Source: JBHOQX01 sp042408595 (GTDB lineage Bacteria; Chloroflexota; Chloroflexia; Chloroflexales; Roseiflexaceae). From it: 64,000 bases of DNA. Where the stretch lies: assembly GCA_042408595.1 (NCBI GenBank), contig JBHOQX010000109.1, positions 11,513 through 75,512 of the forward strand, in the 5' to 3' direction. The translations under genes were made by a program, and so were the position numbers. Shown here in pieces: positions 34,603 to 43,042 of this stretch; the stretch's first letter is position 1; each line of letters opens with the position of its first letter. The notes beneath the pieces were generated by a model that did not search any database, was not told the origin of the DNA, and saw nothing but the letters and a program-made list of their open reading frames with translations.

Positions 34603-34673
34603 GGATACCAGGAACCGCAGACGGAATGCCCTCACGGCCATGCCGCCGCCCGCCGGAGCGCGCAGGAGTTGCA

Positions 34674-37307
34674 ATGATAGTTCACGGTCCGCGGCGGATG
34701 CCGCCTGCGCTCATGCTGCTCGGCCTGGCCGCGCTGCTGTTGGCCAGTCTGGCCGTGCTGCCCGCCGGGCAGGCCGCCCCCGGCGCCCTGGCGACAGTGC
34801 GGCTCCCGCCCGCCGGCGTGCTCGCCGACGCCCCTGCGCCCGACGCCGCGCCTGCGCCGGACGCCGCCTTCGAGCGGCTCCAGGCGCGCGCCGCCGGCCC
34901 GCTGCAGATCCATTGGAACGAGGATACCGGCGTGGCCGATTTCCTCACCGGCGCCGACCCGGCCACCTACCTGCCCTACACCCCGACCGCTGCCGAGGCC
35001 GGCAACCCGGTCGCCATCGCGCGCGGCTTCCTGGACGAGAACCGCGCCCTGTTCGGCCTCGCCAGCGCCGCCGATGAGCTGCGGCTCATCCGCTTGGAGC
35101 CCGATCTGCAACTGAACTACCGCCACGTTCGCCTGGCCCAGGTCTACCACGGCATCCCGGTCTTCGGCCGGCAGTTGATCGTGCACCTGGACCCGCAGTT
35201 GCGGATCACCGCGGTGAACGGTTATGTCGCCCCCGGCGTCGATGTCGCCACGCAGCCGACGCTGACGACCGTCCAGGCCGAAGCGACGGCGCTGCGCGAC
35301 CTGCTCGAGCTGCAGATGCCGGATCGCCCGCGCGAGCTGCTCAAGCCGCGCGTGCTGCGCGACCAGACGCAACTGATGGTCCATGTCGATGTCGAGGGGA
35401 AGCCGGTGCTGGCATGGCGGCTGCTGATCCGCACCGAATCGCCGCTCGGCCTGTGGAACTACTTCATCAACGCCCGCCGCCCAACCGTCGTCCACCGCTT
35501 CGATTCGGTCGAGCCGATCATGCGGCGGCGGACATACACCGCCGACAACTCCACCGATATCCCGGGCCGCCTGCTGATCGACGAAGGCGAGCGCAGCCGC
35601 GACCCGATAGCGCAGGCCGCCCACGACAACGCCGGCAATGTCTACAACTACTATGCTTCGACCTTCAAGCGCGATGCGATCGATGGCCAGGGCGGCGCGA
35701 TGGTCTCCACCGTCCACTTCGGCAACGACCCGACGGACGCCGAGAACGCCGCCTGGATCGGCGACCTGCAGCAGATGATCTACGGCGATGGCGGGCGGAT
35801 CTTCAAGCCGCTGCCCTATGGCCTGGACGTGGTCGGCCACGAGTTCACCCACGGTGTGATCGACAGCACCGCCGGCCTGATCTACCAGGGCCAGTCCGGC
35901 GCGCTGAACGAGTCGTTCGCCGACATTTTCGGCGCGATGATCGACCGCAGCAACTGGACGATCGGCGAGCAGGTGGTGAAGCCGGGCGTCTTCCCGGTGC
36001 CGTATCTGCGCAGCCTGGAGGACCCGAACGCCCAGGGCAGCTACGACCCACGCAACCCATTGCGCGGCATTGGCCAGCCGAAAAACGTGCGCGAGTACGC
36101 CAACCTACCGCTCAGCCGCCGCGCTGACAACGGCGGCGTGCATATCAACAGCGGCATCCCGAACCACGCTGCGTACCTGATCGCACAGCGCATCGGCCGG
36201 GAGAAGATGGAGCAGATCTTCTACCGCGCGCTGACGCAATACCTGACGCCCAACACCAACTTCCTCGGCGCGGCCAACGCGCTGGTCCGGGCGGCAACCG
36301 ACCTGTACGGCCCGGATGAGGTGCAGGGCGTGCGCGACGGGCTGGCCGGCGTCGGCATCAATGTCGGCGGGGTGGACACGACGCCACAGTCGCCGGGCAC
36401 CTCGACCACGCCGCCACGCGGGCCGGCGCAGCCCGCGCCGCAGCCGCAGCTTCCGCCCGGCTGCACCGACCTCATCCGTTCCGGCGGCTTCGAGAGCGAC
36501 GAAGGCTGGGTGGAGGTGGTGCGCGGCAACACGCGCCTGATCGATACCGAGCTGCCGCATACCGGCCAGCGCAGCGCCTGGCTCGGCGGGCAGGACCAGG
36601 AGCCGGTGCAGTTCATCTACCAGGAAGTGACCATCCCGGCCAACGCGACCAATGTTCGCCTGGATTACTTCCGGCTGGTGCACCGCGAGAAGAGCGGCCT
36701 GCTCGGCTTCCTGTCCGGCGATGCGCAGTTCACCATTGCGCTGGAGGACCCGCGTACGAGCGATCTGCGGACACTCGAAGAGCTGCCGTCGTCGCGCGGC
36801 GACGACACCTGGCGGCCGGCGCGCTTCGACCTGAGCCCGCTGGCGGGCAAGACAGTGCGCGTGCTGTTCGCCGCCGAGAACCCGCGCGGCGACATCAGCA
36901 GCATGTTCGTGGACGATGTCGCGCTGGTGGCCTGCACGACGGGCGCCGGCCCGGCCGCGCCGCCGACGCCGTCGGAGGACCTGGTCTACCTCCAGGGGCG
37001 GGCGATCGATGCCGACACTGGGCGCGGGATCAGCGGCGCGCAGTTCTTCGTCCTGAAGCCGGGGCTGAGCGCTACCCAGGCCGCTGCCGACGACAGCATC
37101 ACCGGCGACGAGGTGATCGCCGTCGGCCTGACCGATGAGAGTGGCATGTACCGGACGGATCGGCCCATCGCGCGCGGGCAGCGCTACAGCGTGATCGTGG
37201 TGGCGCGCGGCTATCGCCCGATTCTGGCGGATAACGGCGTGAACGTTCCCGCCGGCGCGTCCAACCCGTACGGCCCGGTGGACGGCACGCTGCGCCGAGG
37301 AAGGTAG
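34674..37307 (+). CDS. Secreted M4-family (thermolysin-like) zinc metalloprotease with C-terminal extension
   Basis: Extracellular protease of 877 residues made as a proenzyme. Residues 1-35 are a signal peptide (basic start, hydrophobic core, A-x-A cleavage). An FTP/PepSY propeptide follows to about 290. The catalytic domain has H389-E390-x2-H393 (HEFTH) and the third zinc ligand E413 (NESFAD), and the second-histidine segment NGGVHINSGIPNHAAYL. After residue 580 a Pro-rich linker leads to a jelly-roll-like domain (590-760), then a carboxypeptidase-regulatory/CnaB-like domain (about 775-870: GRAIDADTGRGISGAQF). ATG 34674 follows AGGAG. Two genes further on lies an emfourin-like protein, a family known to inhibit M4 peptidases. 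Confidence 0.93.
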   Translation: MIVHGPRRMPPALMLLGLAALLLASLAVLPAGQAAPGALATVRLPPAGVLADAPAPDAAPAPDAAFERLQARAAGPLQIHWNEDTGVADFLTGADPATYLPYTPTAAEAGNPVAIARGFLDENRALFGLASAADELRLIRLEPDLQLNYRHVRLAQVYHGIPVFGRQLIVHLDPQLRITAVNGYVAPGVDVATQPTLTTVQAEATALRDLLELQMPDRPRELLKPRVLRDQTQLMVHVDVEGKPVLAWRLLIRTESPLGLWNYFINARRPTVVHRFDSVEPIMRRRTYTADNSTDIPGRLLIDEGERSRDPIAQAAHDNAGNVYNYYASTFKRDAIDGQGGAMVSTVHFGNDPTDAENAAWIGDLQQMIYGDGGRIFKPLPYGLDVVGHEFTHGVIDSTAGLIYQGQSGALNESFADIFGAMIDRSNWTIGEQVVKPGVFPVPYLRSLEDPNAQGSYDPRNPLRGIGQPKNVREYANLPLSRRADNGGVHINSGIPNHAAYLIAQRIGREKMEQIFYRALTQYLTPNTNFLGAANALVRAATDLYGPDEVQGVRDGLAGVGINVGGVDTTPQSPGTSTTPPRGPAQPAPQPQLPPGCTDLIRSGGFESDEGWVEVVRGNTRLIDTELPHTGQRSAWLGGQDQEPVQFIYQEVTIPANATNVRLDYFRLVHREKSGLLGFLSGDAQFTIALEDPRTSDLRTLEELPSSRGDDTWRPARFDLSPLAGKTVRVLFAAENPRGDISSMFVDDVALVACTTGAGPAAPPTPSEDLVYLQGRAIDADTGRGISGAQFFVLKPGLSATQAAADDSITGDEVIAVGLTDESGMYRTDRPIARGQRYSVIVVARGYRPILADNGVNVPAGASNPYGPVDGTLRRGR

Positions 37308-37332
37308 GCGGGGGGCGCGCGATTGAGGACCT

Positions 37333-38268
37333 ATGCCTGACGAACTCACCTGCTGCATCTGCGGCGAGCCGCTGGAGCCGCCATACCGCCTGTTGGGCGG
37401 GCGAGCCTACTGCGAGCGGCACTACGCGGCGGTCAACAAGCCGCACCCCGGCTTCTGGCGCGCCGGGCTGATCCAGATCCTCGGCATGGCCGTGCTGAGC
37501 GTGCTCGTCTTTCTGCTCGGCAATCTGATCGGGCCGCTCACCGGCCCGGCGCAGATCGTCGCCGGGCTGCTGCTGGCGATCATTCCGTCGGCGCTGTGGC
37601 TGCTCTTCTTCTACCGCCAGGACCGGCTGGAGCCGGAGCCAAAGACCGGGATCGCGCTGGTCTTCCTCGCGGCGCTGGCCCTCACCGATGTGCTCGGGTG
37701 GCGCGTGGTCTACGACTGGTTCAGCGTGCCGGCATGGGCTTCGACCGATACGCCCACCTCGCTGCTCGCCAGCCTGCTGATCGTCGGCCCGACGTGGCAG
37801 GCCATGGCCTACACCGCCACGCGGCTGGTCTATGCCACCCCCGAGTACGATGAGCGGATGGATGGCATCGTTTATGGCACGGTCGCCGGACTTGGCGTGG
37901 CGACGCTGCTCAACCTGCGCTACGTCCTGCTGAACGAGGGGGTCGCGCTCGGACCGGGGGTGGTGCATGTCGTCACGACCTCGCTGGCGCAGGCGTCGTT
38001 TGGCGGGCTGATGGGCTGGTTCATGGCCGAGGCGAAGTTCGCCCATAAGCCGGTCTGGTGGGTGCCGGCCGGCTTCGCCGGTGCCGCCCTGCTGAACGGC
38101 CTGTTCGGCTGGCTGATCAGCGAGGTCAGCGCCAGCGGCCTGGGGGTGGACCCATGGCGATCGCTGGGCCTGGGGCTGGCGCTGGCGCTGGCGGTCTTTG
38201 TCTTGCTAGTATGGCTGATGCGCCGCACGACCGAGGTGACGCTCGGGCGGCGGGCGCAGCGGGCGTAG
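37333..38268 (+). CDS. PrsW-like membrane protein with N-terminal zinc-finger motif, probably non-catalytic
   Basis: A 311-residue protein. Residues 7-31 contain CCICGEPL...YCERHY, a LIM-like Cys/His zinc motif. About eight membrane segments follow. The loop DRLEPEPKT and the later MDGIVYGTVAGLG segment are typical of PrsW-family intramembrane proteases. The glutamate pair normally found before MDGIVYG (EELxK) is replaced by WQAMAYTAT, so proteolysis is doubtful. It starts 25 bases after the M4 protease gene and is probably in its operon. Role unknown; a sensor or scaffold for protease secretion would be speculation. Confidence 0.75.
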   Translation: MPDELTCCICGEPLEPPYRLLGGRAYCERHYAAVNKPHPGFWRAGLIQILGMAVLSVLVFLLGNLIGPLTGPAQIVAGLLLAIIPSALWLLFFYRQDRLEPEPKTGIALVFLAALALTDVLGWRVVYDWFSVPAWASTDTPTSLLASLLIVGPTWQAMAYTATRLVYATPEYDERMDGIVYGTVAGLGVATLLNLRYVLLNEGVALGPGVVHVVTTSLAQASFGGLMGWFMAEAKFAHKPVWWVPAGFAGAALLNGLFGWLISEVSASGLGVDPWRSLGLGLALALAVFVLLVWLMRRTTEVTLGRRAQRA

Positions 38269-38379
38269 CACTGTTTCGATTGGCATCGGTGGGGGATGAC
38301 GACGGATGGTGACAGGCCATTTTGCTCCCCCTTCCATCCATCTCGTACGGCCGGCCGGCGTTCGCAGAAGGTGTCGCAC

Positions 38380-38976
38380 ATGACCGAAACGGCAACCGTC
38401 TATGGCTTCCGCACCTGGCCGAAAGACCTCGGCGTTCTGCTGGTCGTCGCCGTGGCGCTCGGGCTCGGCCTGCTGCTGGCGACGCAAACCAGCGGGCGCA
38501 CGCGCCCCTACGCCGACCCGAACTCGCCGCTGCGCCTGCGCTACCCGGCAGGCTGGGTCGAGACGGGCTCGCTCCAGGATGTGCTGCTCAAGGTGCAGGA
38601 CCCGCTGGCCGACTCGCCCTTCAAGACGACGCTGACGGTCGAGAGCCGGGAACTCGATCCGCAGAACCCGCCGACGCTCCAGGCGCTGCTGGACCGGCGG
38701 GTCGAACTGCGCCAGTCGCTCACCGGCTACCACTTCCTGGCCAACCGGGAGACGATCGTCGGCGGGGCGAAGGCCATGGAGCTGGAGTACGCATATGTGG
38801 TGCAACCGATCGATGAGCCGCGCCGTGCGGTGCTGCCGGTGGTCGTCCGGGCCCGCGAAGTGATCGTGCCGGCGAAAGACCGCGCCTACTACATCGCCCT
38901 GGCCGCGGCGGCCAATGAATTCGCCCGAGCCAGCGCCCGGCTCGACCAGATCCTCGCGACGGCGCAGGTGCAGTAG
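38380..38976 (+). CDS. Membrane-anchored PsbP/DcrB-like protein
   Basis: A 198-residue protein with one N-terminal membrane helix (about 17-36: LGVLLVVAVALGLGLLLA) and an exported C-terminal domain. The domain begins LRLRYPAGW, a hallmark of PsbP/DcrB-like folds, and continues with alternating strands and a final helix (AAANEFARASARLDQIL). Such proteins are usually of unknown function outside photosystems. ATG 38380 has GAAGG upstream; the longer open frame to 38296 lacks a ribosome site. It lies between the PrsW-like protein and the emfourin-like gene. Confidence 0.7.
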   Translation: MTETATVYGFRTWPKDLGVLLVVAVALGLGLLLATQTSGRTRPYADPNSPLRLRYPAGWVETGSLQDVLLKVQDPLADSPFKTTLTVESRELDPQNPPTLQALLDRRVELRQSLTGYHFLANRETIVGGAKAMELEYAYVVQPIDEPRRAVLPVVVRAREVIVPAKDRAYYIALAAAANEFARASARLDQILATAQVQ

Positions 38977-39154
38977 CAGGGGCGTGAGTGTGATTGCAGA
39001 TTGTGGATCGCACGTTGCAGGTTGCATGAACCGCCCACTGACGTGGTGCGGGCATGCGAGCATGTCCCTGATACTGCTTGGCTGATGATGCTGGAGATCC
39101 GGCTCTTGCCCTTCCTCGCCTTCATCGTTCCCCACCCAGACGGGAGAGACCACC
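38977..39154. other. Short spacer with no gene
   Basis: Word-like repeats (GCAGATTGTGGATC, GCACGTTGCAGGTTGCATG) at the left end; GGGAGAGACC just before the ATG at 39155 provides the ribosome site. Nothing else is seen. Confidence 0.5.
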
Positions 39155-39712
39155 ATGCACGAGACCGAAGAGCGGCCCCCGGAGGGCGAGCAGGTGTTGG
39201 GCAGGCTGGGCGGTGGGCCGTACGACACCGAGCTTGGGCCATTGGCCGAGCGTATTCCGCCGGTCAGCCACCGCCGCCCGCCGGCGGACGGCGCGCCCGC
39301 GGCGGACGCCATCCCCGCGCCGCCGCCGGATGCCGGGCCGCTGACGCTGCCGCGCGGCGGGCTGGTGGCGTTGCGCCAGAGCGGCGGGCTGAACTTCACC
39401 ACCCGCGAACTGATCGTCTTCCGCGATAGCCGCACGCACTACCGCTGCGTCGGCAAGGGCCTCGAGCCGGTCGAGAGCCAGGGGAAGCTGACGCTCGCCG
39501 AGCTGGCGCAACTCCACGCCCTGCTGGATCAGGCCGATTTCTCCGCCCAACCGCCGCCCACGGCACGCCACAACCCGGACTCCTACGCCTACGAGCTGGT
39601 CGCGCGGGTCCGCCGGCGTAAGCGGGCGATCGAGGTGTTCGAGGGGAGCATGCCCGGGGGCCTCGCACCGCTCATCCTGCGCCTGCGCCATCTGATGCCG
39701 CCGGATTCGTAG
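39155..39712 (+). CDS. Emfourin-like protein, putative inhibitor of the M4 protease
   Basis: A 185-residue protein without signal peptide. Residues 1-65 are a Pro/Ala-rich tail. Residues 66-182 follow the pattern of emfourin, the protein inhibitor of protealysin-type M4 peptidases: an opening strand with RQSGGL, a middle LTLAELAQLHALLDQADF helix ending in Pro-rich turn, D-x-YAYEL strand, and a final acidic strand plus helix ending GGLAPLILRLRHL. The M4 protease gene lies 1.8 kb upstream on the same strand. Assignment rests on pattern memory, not alignment. If correct, it would guard the cytoplasm against mislocalised protease. Confidence 0.6.
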   Translation: MHETEERPPEGEQVLGRLGGGPYDTELGPLAERIPPVSHRRPPADGAPAADAIPAPPPDAGPLTLPRGGLVALRQSGGLNFTTRELIVFRDSRTHYRCVGKGLEPVESQGKLTLAELAQLHALLDQADFSAQPPPTARHNPDSYAYELVARVRRRKRAIEVFEGSMPGGLAPLILRLRHLMPPDS

Positions 39713-39763
39713 GGGCGCCAGGCGCTGCGCCCCGCGGCCTTCGGGCGCACGCATCGCCCCTAC
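39709..39763. repeat. GTAGGGGCG inverted repeat
   Basis: GTAGGGGCG (39709-39717) and CGCCCCTAC (39755-39763) form a 9-bp stem with further GC-rich pairing inside; the stop codon of the emfourin-like gene lies in the left arm. This type of palindrome is a widespread dispersed repeat in bacterial genomes. It may also end transcription. Confidence 0.6.
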
Positions 39764-39878
39764 CGCTGTCCCCCGTCCACCGGTCATCGACGAAGGACAA
39801 ACGATGGCCTGAATCTTCCCGAGAGCGGCAGGCGTACCGTCGGGCTTGCTTTCGTCCACCGTCCGCTGTCCACCGTCC
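39764..39878. repeat. Low-complexity word-repeat spacer
   Basis: Contains GACGAAGGAC (39789-39798) and two copies of GTCCACCGTCC (39854-39864, 39868-39878), the same words found in spacers 30 kb away. It ends at the promoter of the next gene. Confidence 0.6.
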
Positions 39879-39879
39879 G

Positions 39880-39888
39880 TGGTACAAT
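39880..39888 (+). promoter_or_regulatory. Extended -10 promoter of the repeat-protein gene
   Basis: TG-G-TACAAT; no -35. The start of transcription would be near 39895, 23 bases before the ATG at 39918. Confidence 0.5.
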
Positions 39889-39917
39889 CTGGCGGCATGT
39901 TACAGAGGACAGCAGCC

Positions 39918-41357
39918 ATGAAATGCCTTGCACTCGCGGCCCACGCTCTTATGCTGGCGCTCTGCGGCGCGCTGCTGGTGGCGCCCGCCGCTCGTCCTGC
40001 CGCCGCGCAGGAGGCCAGTCAGTTCTTCCCCGAAACCGGCCATACCGTCAGCGGGGCGTTCCTGCAATTCTGGCGCGACAACGGCGGACTGCCGATCTTC
40101 GGCTACCCGATCAGCGATGAGCGCAGCGAGCCGGACTTCGCCAACCCGTCTGGCTCGACGCGCACGGTGCAGTGGTTCGAGCGCGCCCGCTTCGAACTGC
40201 ACCCGGAGAACCCGCCGCCGTACGATGTTCTGCTCGGCCGGCTGGGCGCGCAGGTGACCGCCGGGCGGGCGCAGGAGCCGCCCTTCCGCCCGCTCCCGCC
40301 TGCCGCGCCGGCGCCGGACCGGGCCTTCTTCCCGCAGACCGGCCACGCGCTGGCCTTTGGCTTCAAGCAGTTCTGGGAGACGAACGGCGGGCTGCCGGTC
40401 TTCGGCTACCCGCTGAGCGAGGAATTCGACGAGCGCAACCCGAGCGACGGGCAGACCTACACGGTGCAATATTTCGAGCGGGCACGCTTCGAATATCACC
40501 CGAACAACCCGCCGGCCTACCAGGTGCAGCTCGGCCTGCTCGGCGCGCAACTGATCGGCGCGGCGCCGGGGCGTGTAGCGATCACGATCACGGCCGGCGG
40601 CGTGCAGGCGGCGATCGGCCAGGACGAGACCGCGCTCCTGCCGGCGGGCGCCACGTCGCTGGCGGTTGCGCTCCAGTTCCCGCAGCCGGTCAACCCGCAG
40701 GTGCTCCAGGTGCAGCTCCGGCAGATCGCCGGCCCGCCGCCATGGCAGATCGGGCCAGGCGGCCAGGCGCCGGCCCGCAACAGCTACAGCTTTACCCTGA
40801 ACGGTGCGGCGACCGGCCCGCAGTATCTCCGTGTCGAGGTCGACCGCGGCCCCGGGGTGCCGGCGGTCTTCTTCGGCATCCAGCTCGGCGGGGCGGGCGG
40901 ACCGGCGCTCCAGGCGAACTGGAACGACCCGGCAGCGCTGGTCTCCAGCTACTACAATGCCGTGAACCGCCGCGAGTACGAGCGGGCATGGAGCTACTGG
41001 GAGCGTACCGGCGGCCCGAACACCCCGCCGGCCAGTATTGCCGATTTCGTCCGCGGGTATGCGAACACCACCGCGGTGGACGTGACGACCGGCCCGGTGC
41101 GGGGCGAGGGCGCTGCCGGCACAATCTACTTCCCCGTGCCGGCCGTGCTCGCCGCCCGCCAGACCGATGGCGCGGTGGCGCGCTTCTTCGGCTGCTATCT
41201 GCTGACTCGGACGAACGTGGACACCGGCAACGCCTCGCCGCCCTTTCCGATCACCATCCGCGCCGCGCGGATCGCCGCCGCCGCGCCGAACGCCGACCCC
41301 GCCGCGCTGCTGGCGGCAGCCGAGGCGCAGGTGCGGGCGGGGCAGTGCACGGAGTGA
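39918..41357 (+). CDS. Secreted protein with two FFPETGH/FGYP repeats
   Basis: A 479-residue exported protein of unknown function. ATG 39918 has AGAGGA upstream and begins a clear signal peptide (residues 1-31, ending in AAAQ); an ATG at 39897 would start almost at the predicted transcript end. Two tandem repeats of about 95 residues follow. Each opens FFPxTGHxxxxxFxxFWxxNGGLPxFGYPxSxE and ends with an FERARFE(L/Y)HPxNPP segment. The rest is a beta-rich region and a C-terminal NTF2-like part (SYYNAVNRREYERAWSYW). This repeat is abundant in Chloroflexota extracellular proteins, where it may bind the cell surface or substrates. A terminator follows. Confidence 0.82.
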   Translation: MKCLALAAHALMLALCGALLVAPAARPAAAQEASQFFPETGHTVSGAFLQFWRDNGGLPIFGYPISDERSEPDFANPSGSTRTVQWFERARFELHPENPPPYDVLLGRLGAQVTAGRAQEPPFRPLPPAAPAPDRAFFPQTGHALAFGFKQFWETNGGLPVFGYPLSEEFDERNPSDGQTYTVQYFERARFEYHPNNPPAYQVQLGLLGAQLIGAAPGRVAITITAGGVQAAIGQDETALLPAGATSLAVALQFPQPVNPQVLQVQLRQIAGPPPWQIGPGGQAPARNSYSFTLNGAATGPQYLRVEVDRGPGVPAVFFGIQLGGAGGPALQANWNDPAALVSSYYNAVNRREYERAWSYWERTGGPNTPPASIADFVRGYANTTAVDVTTGPVRGEGAAGTIYFPVPAVLAARQTDGAVARFFGCYLLTRTNVDTGNASPPFPITIRAARIAAAAPNADPAALLAAAEAQVRAGQCTE

Positions 41358-41381
41358 TCGCTTCCGCATCGCCGCTGGCAG

Positions 41382-41417
41382 GCGCGGAGGGGCCATCGGT
41401 CCCTCCGCGCTTTGTGT
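41382..41417 (+). terminator. Rho-independent terminator
   Basis: GCGCGGAGGG (41382-41391) and CCCTCCGCGC (41401-41410) form a perfect 10-bp stem with a 9-base loop, followed by TTTGTGT. It lies 25 bases after the repeat-protein stop codon. Confidence 0.8.
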
Positions 41418-41469
41418 GCTCCCTTTAACCTTTCCTTCATCTTGCCCCCCCGCATGGCGCGACATCCTG

Positions 41470-41478
41470 TGGTAGACT
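41470..41478 (+). promoter_or_regulatory. Extended -10 promoter of the peptidase-MA gene
   Basis: TG-G-TAGACT with no -35, 50 bases before the GTG start at 41528 and directly after the terminator of the previous gene. Confidence 0.45.
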
Positions 41479-41527
41479 GAAAGCGTCCTCCGGAGCGTGA
41501 CCGCGATTGCGCGGAAGGCGAGGCGCC

Positions 41528-42925
41528 GTGAAGCTGCTTGCCCGTCTGCTAGTCGGCCTGCTCCTGCTGCTGTTCATCGCCCCCGGCGCCGCGCTGGCGC
41601 AGAGCGGCGACGTCTGGCAGGAGCTGCGCACCCAGCAGTTCGCCATCCTCTACGAGCCGGCCGACGCCGCGACGGCCCGAAGCTATGCCGCCTTCGTGGA
41701 CGGGCTGTACGACGAAGTGGCCGCGCTCTTCGGGCACCGCACCGCCACGCCGATCACCCTGCGGCTGTACCCATCGCTCGAAGCCTATCAGCGCGTCAAC
41801 CCACTCGCGCGCAGCCTCACCGGTATCGTCGCCCATGCCGATTACCGCCGCCGCGAGGTTGTGGTCATCGTGCCGCAGACCCGCTCGCAGACGCCGGACG
41901 AGATCCAGAACAACGTGCGTCACGAACTCACGCATATCGTCGCTTCGGACCTGTCCGACGAGCGGCTGAACGTCGGCTTCCAGGAAGGGCTGGCGCAGTA
42001 CGTCGAGCATCCGTCGCGCGAGCTTGAGGCCAAGATACAACTGCTGCGCCGTGCCGCGGACGCGGGCGCGCTGCCGCGCTGGAGCGAGCTGGACGACCGG
42101 GACTCGTTCTACCGCCAGCCGGAGCGCAATTACCCCGCCAGCCTGTCGATCGTCGCCTTTCTGGTGCAGCGCGACGGCTTCGCTCGGCTGCGCGAGTTTC
42201 TGACGATCTCCGCCCGCAGCAGCGGCTATCGCTCGGCGCTGGAGCGCACCTACGGCGCCTCGTCCGACGCGCTCGAACAGGAATGGCTCGCCTGGCTACC
42301 GTCCTACCTGAACGGCGGCTACCGCCAGAGCGCGACGACCGCCTACGACCTGTCGCGTGCCGAGGGGCTGCTGCGCGCCGGCGACTATGCGGGCGCCCAG
42401 AAGGAACTGGCCGACGCGGTCGCCTGGCTGAAGACGACCGACCAGGCCGACACGCTGCGCCGGGCGGAGGAGTTGCTGGCCCGCGCCGGGCAGGGGCTGG
42501 CCGCCGGGCAGATCGTGGACGAGGCCCGCGCTGCGCTCGCCGACGGCGACTACGCCCGCGCTGCCGCCCGCGCCGGCGCGGCCCGCAGCGCCTTCGATGC
42601 GCTCGGCGACACCCGGCAGCACACGCTGCTGGCGGAGATCGCCGCCCGCGCCGCCCGCGGCCAGCAGGCCGAGGATGCCCTCGCCCAAGCTGGCGCGCTC
42701 GCCGGGGCCTGGCGCTACCCGCAGGCCCGCGCCCTGGCCGACCGCGCCGCCGCCGACTTCGAGGCCCTCGGCGCGGGGGCGCGCGCCGCCGACGCCCGCG
42801 CCCTGCGCGCCACGCTCGACGCGCGCCAGTCGCTCCTGGGCATGGGCCTGCTGGCCGCAGGGGTGCTCGGCGTGCTCGCCAGCCTCGTCCGCCGCATCAC
42901 CGTGCGGGAGGCGGAAGCGTGGTAA
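41528..42925 (+). CDS. Peptidase MA-like (gluzincin) secreted protein with TPR-like tail and C-terminal anchor
   Basis: A 465-residue protein starting at GTG 41528 with GGAAGGCGAGG before it. Residues 1-24 are a signal peptide. The catalytic part (25-250) contains RHELTHIVASD, the HExxH zinc motif, followed by GFQEGLAQYVE, whose glutamate would be the third ligand. Residues 275-430 form Ala-rich helical hairpins resembling TPRs, and residues 435-458 a membrane helix near the C-terminus. It would be an extracytoplasmic membrane-bound metallopeptidase. The next genes encode the DUF58/VWA proteins. The C-terminal half is unusually Ala/Arg-rich. Confidence 0.8.
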   Translation: MKLLARLLVGLLLLLFIAPGAALAQSGDVWQELRTQQFAILYEPADAATARSYAAFVDGLYDEVAALFGHRTATPITLRLYPSLEAYQRVNPLARSLTGIVAHADYRRREVVVIVPQTRSQTPDEIQNNVRHELTHIVASDLSDERLNVGFQEGLAQYVEHPSRELEAKIQLLRRAADAGALPRWSELDDRDSFYRQPERNYPASLSIVAFLVQRDGFARLREFLTISARSSGYRSALERTYGASSDALEQEWLAWLPSYLNGGYRQSATTAYDLSRAEGLLRAGDYAGAQKELADAVAWLKTTDQADTLRRAEELLARAGQGLAAGQIVDEARAALADGDYARAAARAGAARSAFDALGDTRQHTLLAEIAARAARGQQAEDALAQAGALAGAWRYPQARALADRAAADFEALGAGARAADARALRATLDARQSLLGMGLLAAGVLGVLASLVRRITVREAEAW

Positions 42926-43042
42926 GTGCAAAGTGCGGCGTGTAACGTGTGGCGTTGTGGTGAATGTCCATGTTGCGGCGTTTGTCGAACGTCGGGGCTC
43001 GCTCCGAGACTTTGAACTGAGCACTTTGAACTCAGCACGGGT
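42926..43042. repeat. Low-complexity word-repeat spacer
   Basis: Units such as GTGCAAAGTGCGGCGTGTAACGTG near 42926-42955 and CTTTGAACTGAGCA / CTTTGAACTCAGCA near 43010-43038, the latter an almost exact 14-base direct repeat. Confidence 0.6.

Larger units (their letters stand above)
34173..34673. other. Intergenic region with hairpins before the M4 protease
   Basis: No gene. A large hairpin lies at 34203-34244. Further on, CACCCCCT (34488-34495) and AGGGGGTG (34513-34520) form part of a CCCTCACCCCC-type palindrome similar to repeats common in many bacterial spacers. The M4 promoter is at 34573-34602. Confidence 0.6.
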
